A DNA stretch of 64,000 bases from Paraburkholderia fungorum (GTDB lineage Bacteria; Pseudomonadota; Gammaproteobacteria; Burkholderiales; Burkholderiaceae): assembly GCF_902833645.1 (NCBI RefSeq), contig NZ_CADFGE010000011.1, forward strand, positions 186,001 to 250,000, given 5' to 3'. Within the stretch, counting starts at the first letter, position 1. Each line of letters opens with the position of its first letter. The notes below the pieces were generated by a model. That model worked only from the letters and a program-made list of their open reading frames with translations. It searched no databases and was not told where the DNA came from. Below, piece by piece: positions 1 to 9,196 of the stretch. A program made the position numbers and the translations under genes.

Positions 1-1
1 C

Positions 2-856
2 TTTCCCGATGTGTTGATCATCGAGAACAAATACCAGTTCAAACCGCCGCTGCCCTTTACGCCCGGCTCCGAAGTCGCGGGCGTGGTTCGCGCGGTCGGC
101 GCGGATGTGACGCAGTTCAAACCCGGCTCCCGTGTGGTCGCGTTCACCGGCTCGGGTGGATTCGCCGAGCAGGCGCTGGCACCGGTCACGGCGTGCGTGC
201 CGCTCGCGGACGGCGTCGAGTTCGAACTGGCCGCGGCGTTCACGCTCGCGTACGGCACGTCGCATCACGCGGTGGTCGATCGCGGCCAGTTGAAGGCCGG
301 TGAAACGATGCTGGTGCTGGGCGCGGCGGGCGGCGTCGGGCTCGCCGCGGTCGAGATCGGCAAAGCCCTTGGCGCGCGCGTGATCGCGGCGGCGTCGAGC
401 GACGAAAAGCTTGCCACTTGCGTGAAGCACGGCGCGGACGCCACCATCAACTACAGCACCGAAGACCTGCGCGAACGGATCAAGGCGCTGACCGACGGCA
501 AGGGTCCGGATGTCATCTACGATCCGGTCGGCGGTGTGTATGCGGAACCGGCGTTTCGCAGCATCGGCTGGCGCGGGCGTTATCTGGTGGTCGGTTTTGC
601 GAACGGCGAGATTCCGAAGTTGCCGCTCAACCTGACACTGCTCAAAGGCGCGAGCCTGGTCGGCGTATTCTGGGGTGACTTTGCCAGGCGCGAGCCGCAG
701 CACAATCACGCCGCGTTCGAGCAGATGACCGGCTGGATCGGCGAAGGCAAGCTCAAGCCGTACGTGTCGGCGCGCTATGCGCTGGAAGACACCGGCCGCG
801 CGTTGCGCGATATGGCCGAGCGCCGGGTGATCGGGAAGGTGGTGATTACGCCCTAG
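2..856 (+). CDS. NADPH:quinone oxidoreductase family protein (5' end outside window)
   Basis: Zinc-free medium-chain dehydrogenase/reductase of the quinone oxidoreductase type, which reduces quinones or enones with NADPH in the cytoplasm. The frame is open from the first bases and already reads FPDVLIIENKYQ, part of the family's N-terminal GroES-like fold, so the true start lies upstream and the GTG at 11 is not the start. The nucleotide-binding motif GAAGGVGLAAVEIGKALGA is clear, followed by the Rossmann half with DVIYDPVGG and a normal C-terminus (RRVIGKVVI). About 285 residues are present and perhaps 30-40 are missing. It converges on the ABC permease gene across a bidirectional terminator. 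The substrate cannot be told from sequence. Confidence 0.9.
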   Translation, partial: FPDVLIIENKYQFKPPLPFTPGSEVAGVVRAVGADVTQFKPGSRVVAFTGSGGFAEQALAPVTACVPLADGVEFELAAAFTLAYGTSHHAVVDRGQLKAGETMLVLGAAGGVGLAAVEIGKALGARVIAAASSDEKLATCVKHGADATINYSTEDLRERIKALTDGKGPDVIYDPVGGVYAEPAFRSIGWRGRYLVVGFANGEIPKLPLNLTLLKGASLVGVFWGDFARREPQHNHAAFEQMTGWIGEGKLKPYVSARYALEDTGRALRDMAERRVIGKVVITP

Positions 857-904
857 CCGCCTGGCCCGTTGTGCATTCAACCTACGCTTCGTCGACCGGC
901 AAAT

Positions 905-941
905 AAAACGGCGCGCGGTTTTAAAACCACGCGCCGTTTTT
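905..941. terminator. Bidirectional intrinsic terminator
   Basis: An A-run, a GC-rich stem (ACGGCGCG pairing with CGCGCCGT) and a T-run form a near-symmetrical hairpin, with a second inner pairing of GGTTTT with AAAACC. It lies between the convergent oxidoreductase and ABC permease genes and can end transcription from both. Confidence 0.8.
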
Positions 942-991
942 GCTCAGGCCTTGCCAGCCAGGCCTTCACGTGCCCGATCTTGCGTGCGTGG

Positions 992-1816
992 CTACAGCTT
1001 TTCCGTATCGCCCGACTTCGGCTGCCACTTCATCAGGCGGCGCTCGCCAATCCCGACAATCGCATCGAGAATCAGTGCGAACGCCGTCAGCACCAGAATC
1101 CCCGCGAACACCGTATTGATATCGAAGGTGCCCTCGGCTTGCAGAATCAGATAGCCGACGCCGCGCGCCGAGCCGAGATATTCCCCCACCACCGAGCCGA
1201 CAAACGCCAGACCCACCGACGTGTGCAGGCTCGAAAACACCCAGCTCATCGCGCTCGGCAGATAAACAAAGCGCAGCAACTGCTTACGGTTCGCTCCGAG
1301 CATGCGCGCGTTGGCGAGTACCACCGGGCTCACTTCCTTCACGCCTTGATAGACGTTGAAGAACACGATAAAGAACACCAGCGTGACGCCCAGCGCCACC
1401 TTCGACCAGATGCCGAGGCCAAACCACACGCCGAAAATCGGCGCGAGAATCACGCGCGGCATCGAATTGGCCGCCTTGATATACGGATCGAACAGCGCGC
1501 TCGCGAGCGGCGACAGAGCGAGCCACAGACCGACGCCGAGTCCGAACGCGGTGCCGAGCGCGAACGCGAGCACCGTTTCGACCAGGGTGATCCACAGGTG
1601 CAGATAGATCTCGCCGCCCGTGAACCATTCCCAGATGCGCTGCAGCACCTTCTGCGGCTCGCCGAAGAAGAACGCGGCCTTATTCGGATCGTCGAAATAG
1701 AACGGCGGCAGCAGCGTCGGACTGGTCAGCACGTACCAGAGCACAAAACACAGCACGAGCAGCAGCCACTGCCAGATCACCAGGTTCGCCCGGTTCGGGC
1801 GCAACGTCTTCCACAT
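992..1816 (-). CDS. ABC transporter permease, SsuC/TauC-like
   Basis: Inner-membrane permease of a nitrate/sulfonate/taurine/pyrimidine-precursor type importer, 274 residues. A hydrophobic N-terminal segment (WQWLLLVLCFVLWYVL) is followed by about five more membrane spans. The cytoplasmic EAA loop reads ANARMLGANRKQLLRFVYLP, the contact site for the ATPase. The start at 1816 gives a normal N-terminus (MWKTLRPNRANLV). It is the last gene of a CoA-transferase, binding protein, ATPase, permease series on the minus strand, 109 bases after the ATPase gene. The family is clear; the transported compound is not. Confidence 0.9.
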   Translation of the reverse strand: MWKTLRPNRANLVIWQWLLLVLCFVLWYVLTSPTLLPPFYFDDPNKAAFFFGEPQKVLQRIWEWFTGGEIYLHLWITLVETVLAFALGTAFGLGVGLWLALSPLASALFDPYIKAANSMPRVILAPIFGVWFGLGIWSKVALGVTLVFFIVFFNVYQGVKEVSPVVLANARMLGANRKQLLRFVYLPSAMSWVFSSLHTSVGLAFVGSVVGEYLGSARGVGYLILQAEGTFDINTVFAGILVLTAFALILDAIVGIGERRLMKWQPKSGDTEKL

Positions 1817-1925
1817 GACTAATTTGCCTTAGACGATTGATCGACACAACGACCGAGCGCGACACGCAAGCGCAGCAACGGGACGCCAACGCCTCCCTCA
1901 CACGCGACGTGTCCGCGAGCCGTCA

Positions 1926-2738
1926 CTACACGGCGGTGAGTTGCTGCTGGTAGCCCTTGAGCACCTCGTCGCGCAGCACGCTCCAGATCTGGGCATGCAA
2001 CTCGACGAAGCGCGGATGCGCACGAATCTCGGCGACGTCGCGCGGCCGCGGCAGATCGATCGCGAATTCGCCGATCGGATGCGTGCCCGGCCCCGCCGAC
2101 AGCACCACGACCCGGTCGGACATCGAGATCGCTTCGTCGAGATCGTGCGTGATGAACAGCACCGCCTTGCGCTTTGCCGCCCACAGATCGAGCAACTCGT
2201 TTTCCATCAGCTGACGCGTCTGGATATCGAGCGCGGAAAACGGCTCGTCCATCAGAATGATGTCCGGGTCGAGGATCAGCGTCTGCGCCATTGCGACGCG
2301 CTTGCGCATGCCGCCCGACAGTTGATGCGGATAGCGATCGCCGAAACCGCCGAGTCCCACGCGCTTTAACCACTCGTCGGCTTTACTGCGCGCTTCGGCC
2401 GGCGGTACGCCGTGAAAAGCGAGGCCGGCCATCACGTTGTCGATGGCCGAACGCCACGGCATCAGCGCATCGGCCTGAAACATATAGCCGGCGCGCCGGT
2501 TGATCCCCTTGAGCGGCTCGCCGAACACGCTGACCGTGCCCGACGACGGTTCCAGCAAACCCGCGCCGACATTTAACAAAGTGGATTTGCCGCAGCCGGT
2601 CGGGCCAACCACCGAGACGAATTCGCCCGGGGCGATGCGCAAGGTCGTGTCCTTGACTGCCGTATAGCGCTGCGCGCGGTTGTCCCGCGCAGCGAACGTG
2701 CAGGTGATGTTGTCGAGCGCCAGGGCGGCAACGGTCAT
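1926..2738 (-). CDS. ABC transporter ATP-binding protein, SsuB/TauB-like
   Basis: ATPase subunit energising the neighbouring permease, 270 residues from the ATG at 2738. The frame stays open upstream to 2819, but the family-typical N-terminus MTVAALALDN begins at 2738. Walker A is GPTGCGKST (about residues 45-53), the ABC signature is LSGGMRKR, Walker B is IILMDEPFSALD, and the switch His is in FITHD. The C-terminus ends in QQQLTAV. It sits between the substrate-binding protein and permease genes, as in ssu/tau-type operons, with roughly 110-base gaps on each side, so an internal promoter is possible. Confidence 0.92.
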   Translation of the reverse strand: MTVAALALDNITCTFAARDNRAQRYTAVKDTTLRIAPGEFVSVVGPTGCGKSTLLNVGAGLLEPSSGTVSVFGEPLKGINRRAGYMFQADALMPWRSAIDNVMAGLAFHGVPPAEARSKADEWLKRVGLGGFGDRYPHQLSGGMRKRVAMAQTLILDPDIILMDEPFSALDIQTRQLMENELLDLWAAKRKAVLFITHDLDEAISMSDRVVVLSAGPGTHPIGEFAIDLPRPRDVAEIRAHPRFVELHAQIWSVLRDEVLKGYQQQLTAV

Positions 2739-2849
2739 CGTTCGACTCGCTTCGAAGATCGGTTTTGATTCTGGTTTGTCATGCGGCCGTGACAACGGGG
2801 TTCGAGGCGAGCGCCGCACGCACCGCCCTCGCCTTCGCGTTCACCGTGT

Positions 2850-3887
2850 CTATGCCTTGACCGTCGCCAGCGCTTTCTTGACGAAGTCGTTGGTCCACGC
2901 TTTCGACAAATCGATCGGCTTGCCCTGCACGGCCGGATCGAATGCCTGCAGGGTTTTCAGCGACGTGGCCGGGCCGTCGGCGGGCATCAGCCCATCCGGC
3001 GACATCGCCTCCTTCACGTGTTGCCATGCATCCAGATAGACCGCGCGGTCGCCGAGCAGATAGCCCTCGGGCACCGTGTTGATCAGTTCGCTGCCGGTCG
3101 CCGTTTGCAACCACTTGAGCGCGCGCACCATTGCATTGGTCAGCGCCTGGGTGGTGTTCGGATTCTTCGTGATGAAACTCTGCGATGCATACAGGCAGCC
3201 CGCGGGCATGTCGCCGCCGAACACGCTGCGGGTATCGGCCAGCGTACGCGTGTCCGACACGACGCGAATTTCGCCGGTGCGTTCGAGTTTGGTCATCACC
3301 GGGTCGAGATTGGCGATCGCGTCGATCTGGCCCGACTGCAGCGCGGCGATCGCGCCCGCCCCCGCGCCCACCCCGATGAACGCCACGTCTTTCGCGGTCA
3401 GCCCGGCTTTCGCGAGCACGAAACTCGCCATGATCGAAGTCGATGAACCCGGCGCGGTCACGCCGATTTTCTTGCCCTTCAGATCGGCGATCGACTTGTA
3501 GTTCGGCATCGCCTTCTTCGACACGGCAAGCACGATCTGCGGCGCGCGCCCTTGCAGCACGAATTCGCGGAACATCTGCTTTTGCGCCTGCAACAGCAAG
3601 GTGTGTTCGAACGCGCCGGAGACCACGTCCGCGCTGCCGCCCACAGCCGCCTTCAGCGCTTGCGAGCCGCCGGCGAAATCCGAGATCTCGACCTCGAGTC
3701 CCTCGTCCTTGAAGTAATTGCGACGCTCGGCAATCGTGAGCGGCAGGTAATAAAACAGGTTCTTTCCGCCGACGGCGATCGCCACCTTGGTCGTTTCAGG
3801 TTTGCCCTGCGCGAAAGCAAGCGGCGTGGCAGCGAAGGTGGCGCCCGCAAGCGCGGCGGTGCCGGCGAGGAAGGTTCTGCGTTGCAT
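2850..3887 (-). CDS. ABC transporter substrate-binding protein, SsuA/NMT1-like, Tat-type signal
   Basis: Periplasmic ligand-binding protein of 345 residues in the SsuA/TauA/NMT1 superfamily. The N-terminus MQRRTFLAGTAALAGATFA followed by ATPLAFAQG is a twin-arginine-like signal peptide with an AxA cleavage site, suggesting export in folded form. Family features include the early motif FYYLPLTIAERRNYFKDEGL, then GGSQALKAAVGGSADVV and KGKKIGVTAPGSSTS. It probably captures a small anionic or aromatic ligand and hands it to the downstream ATPase and permease. The CoA-transferase gene 61 bases upstream hints at an organic acid, but that is inference. Confidence 0.9.
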   Translation of the reverse strand: MQRRTFLAGTAALAGATFAATPLAFAQGKPETTKVAIAVGGKNLFYYLPLTIAERRNYFKDEGLEVEISDFAGGSQALKAAVGGSADVVSGAFEHTLLLQAQKQMFREFVLQGRAPQIVLAVSKKAMPNYKSIADLKGKKIGVTAPGSSTSIMASFVLAKAGLTAKDVAFIGVGAGAGAIAALQSGQIDAIANLDPVMTKLERTGEIRVVSDTRTLADTRSVFGGDMPAGCLYASQSFITKNPNTTQALTNAMVRALKWLQTATGSELINTVPEGYLLGDRAVYLDAWQHVKEAMSPDGLMPADGPATSLKTLQAFDPAVQGKPIDLSKAWTNDFVKKALATVKA

Positions 3888-3948
3888 CGTGTGTCGTCTC
3901 CAGACTTTGGTTTTGTTGTCGTCGCAGGGTCGAGGCGCGCACGCTCAC

Positions 3949-5181
3949 TCACACAATCTGTTGCGCGCGCAACCTTGCAATATCGTCAGAATCATAACCT
4001 AGCGACTGCAGGACTTCATCGGTATGTTCACCCAGTTCCGGGCCCAACCAGCGCGTTTCACCCGGCGTGTCCGAAAGCTTCGGCGTCACTGCCGGCAGGG
4101 TGATTTCCTGGCCGTCCTGCCACTTGAAGCGCTGGATCATCTGGCGCGCCATGAATTGCGGATCAGTGAACATGTCCGCGACGCTATAAATACGGCCGAC
4201 CGGCACGTCGGCGGCATTCAGCACGGCGAGCGCTTCGTCGATGGTGCGCGTGGCGAGCCACGCGGCAATCGCCCCGTCGATCTCCTGGGTGCGTGGCACG
4301 CGGCCGTCGTTGTGCGCCAAACCGGGATCGTTCGCCAGATCTGCGCGTTCGATCGCGATCATCAAGCGTTTGAAGATCGGGTCGCTATTGCCGCCAATGA
4401 CAATGCTGCCGTCGCGGCAAGGATAGGTGTTCGACGGCACGATGCCCGGCAGCGACGCACCGGTGCGCTCGCGCACCATGCCGTACACGCCGTACTCCGG
4501 CACTACGCTTTCCATCATGTTGAAGACCGCTTCGTACAGCGCGACGTCGACCACCTGCCCTTTACCGCCGTTCACCTGTTTGTGATGCAGCGCCATCAAC
4601 GCACCGATTACGCCATGTAATGCGGCAATCGAATCGCCGATTGAAATGCCGATACGCGGCGGCGGCAAATCCGGATAGCCGGTGATGTGGCGCAAGCCGC
4701 CCATCGATTCGGCGATCGCGCCGAATCCCGGCCGGTCGCGATACGGCCCGGTCTGGCCGTAGCCGGACAGACGCACCATTACGAGCCCAGGATTCTCCGC
4801 CGACAGGACGTCATAACCGAGGCCGAGTTTTTCCAGCAAACCCGGCCGGAAATTTTCGACGACGATATCGGCTTCTTTCGCCAGACGCCGCACGATCTCC
4901 TTGCCCTCTTCGGCTTTCAGATTGATCGTCACGGATTTCTTGTTGCGCGCCTGAACCGCCCACCATAGCGACGTACCGCCGACTTCGGGATAGAGCTTGC
5001 GCCATTTGCGCAGCGGATCGCCGCCTTTGGGATCTTCGATCTTGATGACGTCGGCGCCGAACTCGCCGAGAAAGCGCGCAGCGAACGGGCCGGCGATCAG
5101 CGTGCCGAGTTCGAGCACCTTGACGCCGGCAAGCGGGCCTTTGGGCGCGGCAGTGGCGCTGGGATCGGGGTTGACGCTCAT
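3949..5181 (-). CDS. CaiB/BaiF (family III) CoA-transferase
   Basis: Family III CoA-transferase of 410 residues, moving CoA between two carboxylic acids through an aspartyl-CoA intermediate. The start at 5181 is preceded by a strong GAGGAGA ribosome site; the frame is open to 5496, but that extension has no family similarity. It opens with LAGVKVLELGTLIAGPFAAR. The catalytic Asp is probably residue 183 in GISIGDSIAALHG. Other marks are KSVTINLKAEEG, ENFRPG and the C-terminal GEHTDEVLQSLGY. It lies just upstream of the importer genes and may act on the imported acid. Substrate specificity cannot be read from sequence. Confidence 0.92.
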   Translation of the reverse strand: MSVNPDPSATAAPKGPLAGVKVLELGTLIAGPFAARFLGEFGADVIKIEDPKGGDPLRKWRKLYPEVGGTSLWWAVQARNKKSVTINLKAEEGKEIVRRLAKEADIVVENFRPGLLEKLGLGYDVLSAENPGLVMVRLSGYGQTGPYRDRPGFGAIAESMGGLRHITGYPDLPPPRIGISIGDSIAALHGVIGALMALHHKQVNGGKGQVVDVALYEAVFNMMESVVPEYGVYGMVRERTGASLPGIVPSNTYPCRDGSIVIGGNSDPIFKRLMIAIERADLANDPGLAHNDGRVPRTQEIDGAIAAWLATRTIDEALAVLNAADVPVGRIYSVADMFTDPQFMARQMIQRFKWQDGQEITLPAVTPKLSDTPGETRWLGPELGEHTDEVLQSLGYDSDDIARLRAQQIV

Positions 5182-5296
5182 AGGTCTCCTCTGTGGTCTG
5201 TTCTCGTCCGGACACGGCCTTGGCGGATCGATCTCACACGATTTCGCCCGGACGTTGCGGGCGCCGCGAGACGTGGCGCTGCCGCGGTTGGCCGCG

Positions 5297-5893
5297 CTAC
5301 ATCGAACGCCGGTCGAGCATCGCGCGGGCGATGGTGCCGGCGTCGACGTATTCGAGTTCACCGCCCACCGGCACGCCGCGAGCGAGGCGTGTGACGGCAA
5401 GACCGCGCGCCTTGAGCGTCTGCCCGAGGTAATGCGCGGTGGCCTCGCCTTCATTGGTGAAATTGGTCGCGAGCACGACTTCCGTGACGATGCCATCCGA
5501 TGCGCGCTTGACCAGCCGATCGAAGTGGATCTCCTTCGGACCGATGCCGTCGAGCGGACTGAGCCGGCCCATCAGCACGAAGTAGAGGCCGCGATAGGTC
5601 ATGGTCTGCTCGAGCATGATCTGGTCGGCGGGCGTCTCGACGACGCACAACAACGTCGGATCGCGCTCCTCATCGAGGCAGACCTCGCAGATCTGCGCTT
5701 CGGTAAAGGTGTTGCACTTCTCGCAGTGCTGCAGATGTTCAGTCGCGAACAGCAACGAGCGCCCGAGTTTTTCGGCGCCGTCGCGGTCGTGCTGCATCAG
5801 GTGGTACGCCATGCGTTGCGCGGATTTGGGCCCGACTCCGGGCAGCACGCGCAGCGCTTCGACGAGCGCCGACAGGGCGGAAGGTTGTTTCAT
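5297..5893 (-). CDS. recR: Recombination mediator RecR
   Basis: RecR, 198 residues, works with RecO and RecF to load RecA on gapped DNA. An N-terminal helix-hairpin-helix (LRVLPGVGPKSAQRMAYHLM, about residues 15-34) is followed by a four-cysteine zinc finger (Cys57, Cys60, Cys69, Cys72; CEKC and CEVC) and a Toprim domain including the LCVVETPAD segment. Length and start are standard. It is the last gene of the conserved dnaX-ybaB-recR block on the minus strand. The 93-base gap to ybaB holds a hairpin, and the CoA-transferase gene begins 115 bases beyond recR. Confidence 0.98.
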   Translation of the reverse strand: MKQPSALSALVEALRVLPGVGPKSAQRMAYHLMQHDRDGAEKLGRSLLFATEHLQHCEKCNTFTEAQICEVCLDEERDPTLLCVVETPADQIMLEQTMTYRGLYFVLMGRLSPLDGIGPKEIHFDRLVKRASDGIVTEVVLATNFTNEGEATAHYLGQTLKARGLAVTRLARGVPVGGELEYVDAGTIARAMLDRRSM

Positions 5894-5933
5894 GCGGATC
5901 GGCGGTGTCGAAGTGGGTGTTGCCGGGTATTCA

Positions 5934-5965
5934 ACTCACGCCGCGGCCAAAGCGGCAGCGTGAGT
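5934..5965. other. Hairpin between ybaB and recR
   Basis: ACTCACGC pairs with GCGTGAGT, with extra GC pairing inside. No T-run follows on either strand, so it is not a standard terminator. It may adjust recR expression relative to ybaB or protect mRNA ends; the role is inferred only. Confidence 0.45.
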
Positions 5966-5986
5966 CCATTCTTGCAGCGACGCCGC

Positions 5987-6313
5987 TCAGAACGGCAGCT
6001 TGAAACCCGGCGGCAGCGGCAGACCCGAAGTCATGCCGCCCATCTTTTCCTGAGCGGTGGCCTCGGCCTTACGCACGGCGTCGTTGAACGCAGCGGCGAC
6101 CAGGTCTTCCAGCATGTCCTTGTCGTCGGCAAGCAGACTCGGATCGATCGACACGCGGCGCACGTCGTTCTTGCAGGTCATCGTCACCTTGACGAGACCG
6201 GCGCCCGACTGCCCTTCGACTTCGATCAATGCAAGCTGCTCCTGCATCTTCTTCATGTTTTCCTGCATCTGCTGGGCCTGCTTCATCAGCCCGGCGAGTT
6301 GGCCTTTCATCAT
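5987..6313 (-). CDS. ybaB: YbaB/EbfC family nucleoid-associated protein
   Basis: Small dimeric DNA-binding protein of 108 residues, encoded between dnaX and recR in many bacteria. The N-terminal half (LAGLMKQAQQMQENMKKMQE) is the long alpha-helix of the family, the middle strand segment reads VKVTMTCKNDVRRVSIDPSL, and the C-terminus has the conserved DAVRKAEATAQEKM plus a Gly-Leu-Pro-rich tail. The start at 6313 has an AAGGAG ribosome site at good spacing. A second Met codon follows at once, so the start could be one codon later. Confidence 0.95.
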   Translation of the reverse strand: MMKGQLAGLMKQAQQMQENMKKMQEQLALIEVEGQSGAGLVKVTMTCKNDVRRVSIDPSLLADDKDMLEDLVAAAFNDAVRKAEATAQEKMGGMTSGLPLPPGFKLPF

Positions 6314-6376
6314 GGATATGCTCCTTCTTGATAGCGTGAAATCCGGAAAGCGGGTGCGCCACGGGGGCGCGGCGAA

Positions 6377-9196
6377 TCAATGGACGGACGGCGCGCCGTT
6401 CGGGCTGGCGTCCTGGGTGATCGGGCGAATCGAGCCGGGAACGATGCTCGCGCCGAATTCGCGGATCAGCGACTGCACGAACGGATCGGCGCCGATTTCG
6501 CGCTCGGCTTCCTGCTGGCGCTGGGCCCGCATCGCGGCGTCGTGCGCGGCTGCCGTGCGGCGCGCCGGGCCGACTTCGACCAGCACGTCGACGTTCTGGC
6601 CGAGCTTGTCGGCGAGCGCGGCTTTCAGTTTAGCTACCTGCGAAGCCTCAGCGTACTGCGGCACCGGCACGTTCAGTTTGAGCGTGTTGCCTTCGAGCGC
6701 CATTAGTTCGCTGTTGAACGCGAGTTGATACGAGATGCCCTTGAGCGGCAGATCGACGGCGAGCGCGGGCCAGTCGCCCTGAAAGCCCAGCGGGTCGAGC
6801 GGCACGGCGGGCGGCAAGGGCCGCCTGTCGACCGCCGGCGCGGGTGTTGGCGCGGGCGCGGCGTTCACGCGGACATCGTCGGGACCACTGTCGAACACCG
6901 GCACATAGTTGTCGTCCGGCAGGCCGTAATAGCCCTCGTCCGCTGCGGTGAGCGGCATGTATTCATCGGGCGGCATGTCGTCCCACGGCGCGCCCGACGA
7001 GCCACCTGACTCCTGAGGCTGCGGGGACGGTGCACGCGCTGCCGGCGCGGCGTCCTGTTGCGGCGCGCGGCGCGGGGCACCGGGCGTCGGCACATTGACG
7101 ACCACGCGCGGTGCGGCCGGCTTCGGTGTGACCGGCGCGGCAGCAGGCTTGGCGGCGGTTGCCGCCGTCGTGCGGCCACGGTCCGACGATACTTTCAGAC
7201 CGGCGCTGCGCAAGACATTGAGCGCGTCGCTCGCGCCGCCGGCACGGCGCGGCGGAACGTCGGCCGCAGGCGGCGACGCTTGCGACGCCGTCGCGGACGC
7301 GGCTTCTTCCGCCCGTGCAGACGCGGCTGCAGCCGGAGCAGTGAATGACGACGCGGGCGACGAGTTCTCAGGAGCGGTTGCGGCGGCTGGTTCGTTCGGG
7401 GACGGCTCGGTGGGCACATCGTCCCACGGCGCCACGGCGCGTGCAGCCGCCACTTTTGTGGTCTCGATCGTTTCAGATGCGTCGGCTGCCGACGCGGGGG
7501 GCGTTGTTTCGAGCAGCGCGGCCGCAGGAGGCGCACTCGCCTGCGCCAATGCGGGAGACGCCGACACACTCTCATCCCGCGCGACGGGCGGTTCTTCCTG
7601 CCACGGAGCCAAAGCCGGCGCGGCAATAGCGGCCGCAGCCACAGGCGCCAGGTTCGCTTCGCCAGAAGTAATCGCAGTTACAGACCCGGAGGGAGCTGCC
7701 GCTTCGTCGGAAGCTGGTGCGAGCACGGATGGGGCAGTGGCTTCGTCCGAAGCTGGTGCGGGCGCGGAAGGGGCAGCGGCTTCGTCGGAAACTGATGCGG
7801 ACCCGGAAGGGGCGGCAGCTTCGACGGAAGCTGGCGCGGACACGGAAACGCTTACCGCTTCAGCGATAGCGGCTTTCGGCACGTCAGTATTTCCAACCGC
7901 CCCCGCAGACGCCGAGTGTTGCGAATCCGGCGTCGAAGGCTTCGCGTTTGCCACTGGATTCGCGGAGCGTACCGGCGCCGCGGGGGCTGCTTCGATCGCC
8001 CGCGCCGCCGGCTGCTGCGCGGCGACCGCCGGCGCGCCGGCGCGCTTCGCACCACCCGCCCCCGCCGGCCCTGCCGGACGCGCGGAAGCCGCACCGCCGC
8101 CACCACCGGTGGGCGCCGGCTCGAACGCCAGCATACGCAGCAGTGTCATGGTGAAACCGGCGTATTCGTCAGGCGCGAGACCCAGTTCGCTTCGGCCGAT
8201 GGTCGCAATCTGATAAAACAGTTGCACGTGCTCGGCGCTCAACGCTTCGGCAAAGCGGCGCAAATCGCCCGCTTCCGGCCATTCGTCCAACACCGACGAC
8301 GGCGCGAACTGCGCCCATGCGATTCGGTGCAGCAAGCTCGCGAGGTCCTGCAACGCCGTCGAAAACGACAGGCTGCGCAACGCCATCTCGTCCGCGACTG
8401 CCAGCACGGCGGCGCCGTCGCCATCGGCCAGCGCGTCGAGCAGGCGAATCAGATAGCTTTGATCGAGTGCGCCGAGCATGCCGCGCACCGCCTCTTCATT
8501 CACCTGATTGGCCGAATAGGCGATCGCCTGGTCAGTCAGCGAGAGCGCGTCGCGCATCGAGCCGTCGGCCGCACGTGCGAGCAGACGCAACGCCTGGGCG
8601 TCGTACGGCACCTTCTCTTCGCCGAGAATGTGCTCGAGATGCGAGACGATGTGCCCAGCCGGCATCTGCTTCAGATTGAACTGCAGACAGCGTGACAGCA
8701 CCGTGACCGGAATCTTCTGCGGATCGGTGGTGGCAAGAATGAATTTGACATGCGAAGGCGGTTCTTCCAGCGTCTTCAACATCGCGTTGAACGCGTGGTT
8801 GGTCAGCATGTGCACTTCGTCGATCATGTAGACCTTGAAGCGCGCATCGACCGGCGCGTAAACCGCGCGCTCCAGCAGCGCCGCCATTTCGTCGACCCCG
8901 CGGTTACTCGCCGCGTCCATCTCCACATAATCGACAAAGCGACCCTCGTCGATCTCCCGGCACGCGCGGCACACGCCGCACGGCGTGGAAGTCACGCCGG
9001 TTTCGCAATTCAACGCCTTGGCGAAGATGCGCGACAGCGTGGTTTTACCGACGCCGCGGGTGCCGGTAAACAGATAGGCATGGTGCAGACGGCCACCGTC
9101 GAGCGCGTGCGTGAGCGCGCGCACCACGTGCTCCTGTCCGACGAGCGAAGCGAAATCCTTCGGCCGCCATTTGCGTGCGAGAACTTGATAGGTCAT
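6377..9196 (-). CDS. dnaX: DNA polymerase III subunits gamma/tau
   Basis: Clamp-loader ATPase, 939 residues, clearly longer than the E. coli protein (643). The AAA+ part comes first: Walker A GTRGVGKT (residues 45-52), a zinc-binding set (Cys64, Cys73, Cys76, Cys79), the DEVHMLTNHAFNAMLKTLEE segment, and the sensor SRCLQF. Residues from about 370 to 770 are Ala/Pro/Ser-rich linker with four 13-residue repeats. The last ~150 residues form the tau-specific DnaE-binding domain (KGISYQLAFNSELMALEG; KLKAALADKLGQNVDVLVEV). I see no convincing slippery A-run for a gamma-producing frameshift. It heads the dnaX-ybaB-recR block. Confidence 0.97.
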   Translation of the reverse strand: MTYQVLARKWRPKDFASLVGQEHVVRALTHALDGGRLHHAYLFTGTRGVGKTTLSRIFAKALNCETGVTSTPCGVCRACREIDEGRFVDYVEMDAASNRGVDEMAALLERAVYAPVDARFKVYMIDEVHMLTNHAFNAMLKTLEEPPSHVKFILATTDPQKIPVTVLSRCLQFNLKQMPAGHIVSHLEHILGEEKVPYDAQALRLLARAADGSMRDALSLTDQAIAYSANQVNEEAVRGMLGALDQSYLIRLLDALADGDGAAVLAVADEMALRSLSFSTALQDLASLLHRIAWAQFAPSSVLDEWPEAGDLRRFAEALSAEHVQLFYQIATIGRSELGLAPDEYAGFTMTLLRMLAFEPAPTGGGGGAASARPAGPAGAGGAKRAGAPAVAAQQPAARAIEAAPAAPVRSANPVANAKPSTPDSQHSASAGAVGNTDVPKAAIAEAVSVSVSAPASVEAAAPSGSASVSDEAAAPSAPAPASDEATAPSVLAPASDEAAAPSGSVTAITSGEANLAPVAAAAIAAPALAPWQEEPPVARDESVSASPALAQASAPPAAALLETTPPASAADASETIETTKVAAARAVAPWDDVPTEPSPNEPAAATAPENSSPASSFTAPAAAASARAEEAASATASQASPPAADVPPRRAGGASDALNVLRSAGLKVSSDRGRTTAATAAKPAAAPVTPKPAAPRVVVNVPTPGAPRRAPQQDAAPAARAPSPQPQESGGSSGAPWDDMPPDEYMPLTAADEGYYGLPDDNYVPVFDSGPDDVRVNAAPAPTPAPAVDRRPLPPAVPLDPLGFQGDWPALAVDLPLKGISYQLAFNSELMALEGNTLKLNVPVPQYAEASQVAKLKAALADKLGQNVDVLVEVGPARRTAAAHDAAMRAQRQQEAEREIGADPFVQSLIREFGASIVPGSIRPITQDASPNGAPSVH
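7692..7847 (-). repeat. Four tandem 39-bp repeats inside dnaX
   Basis: Four head-to-tail 39-base units (7692-7730, 7731-7769, 7770-7808, 7809-7847) encode 13-residue units of the type APASDEAAAPS in the linker of the tau subunit. The period is a multiple of three, so gain or loss of units keeps the frame. The units differ at several bases, so the array is not very recent. Confidence 0.85.

Noticed and set aside
6377..9196. Programmed frameshift in dnaX to make gamma
   Set aside because: No A AAA AAG-type slippery run was found at the expected place.
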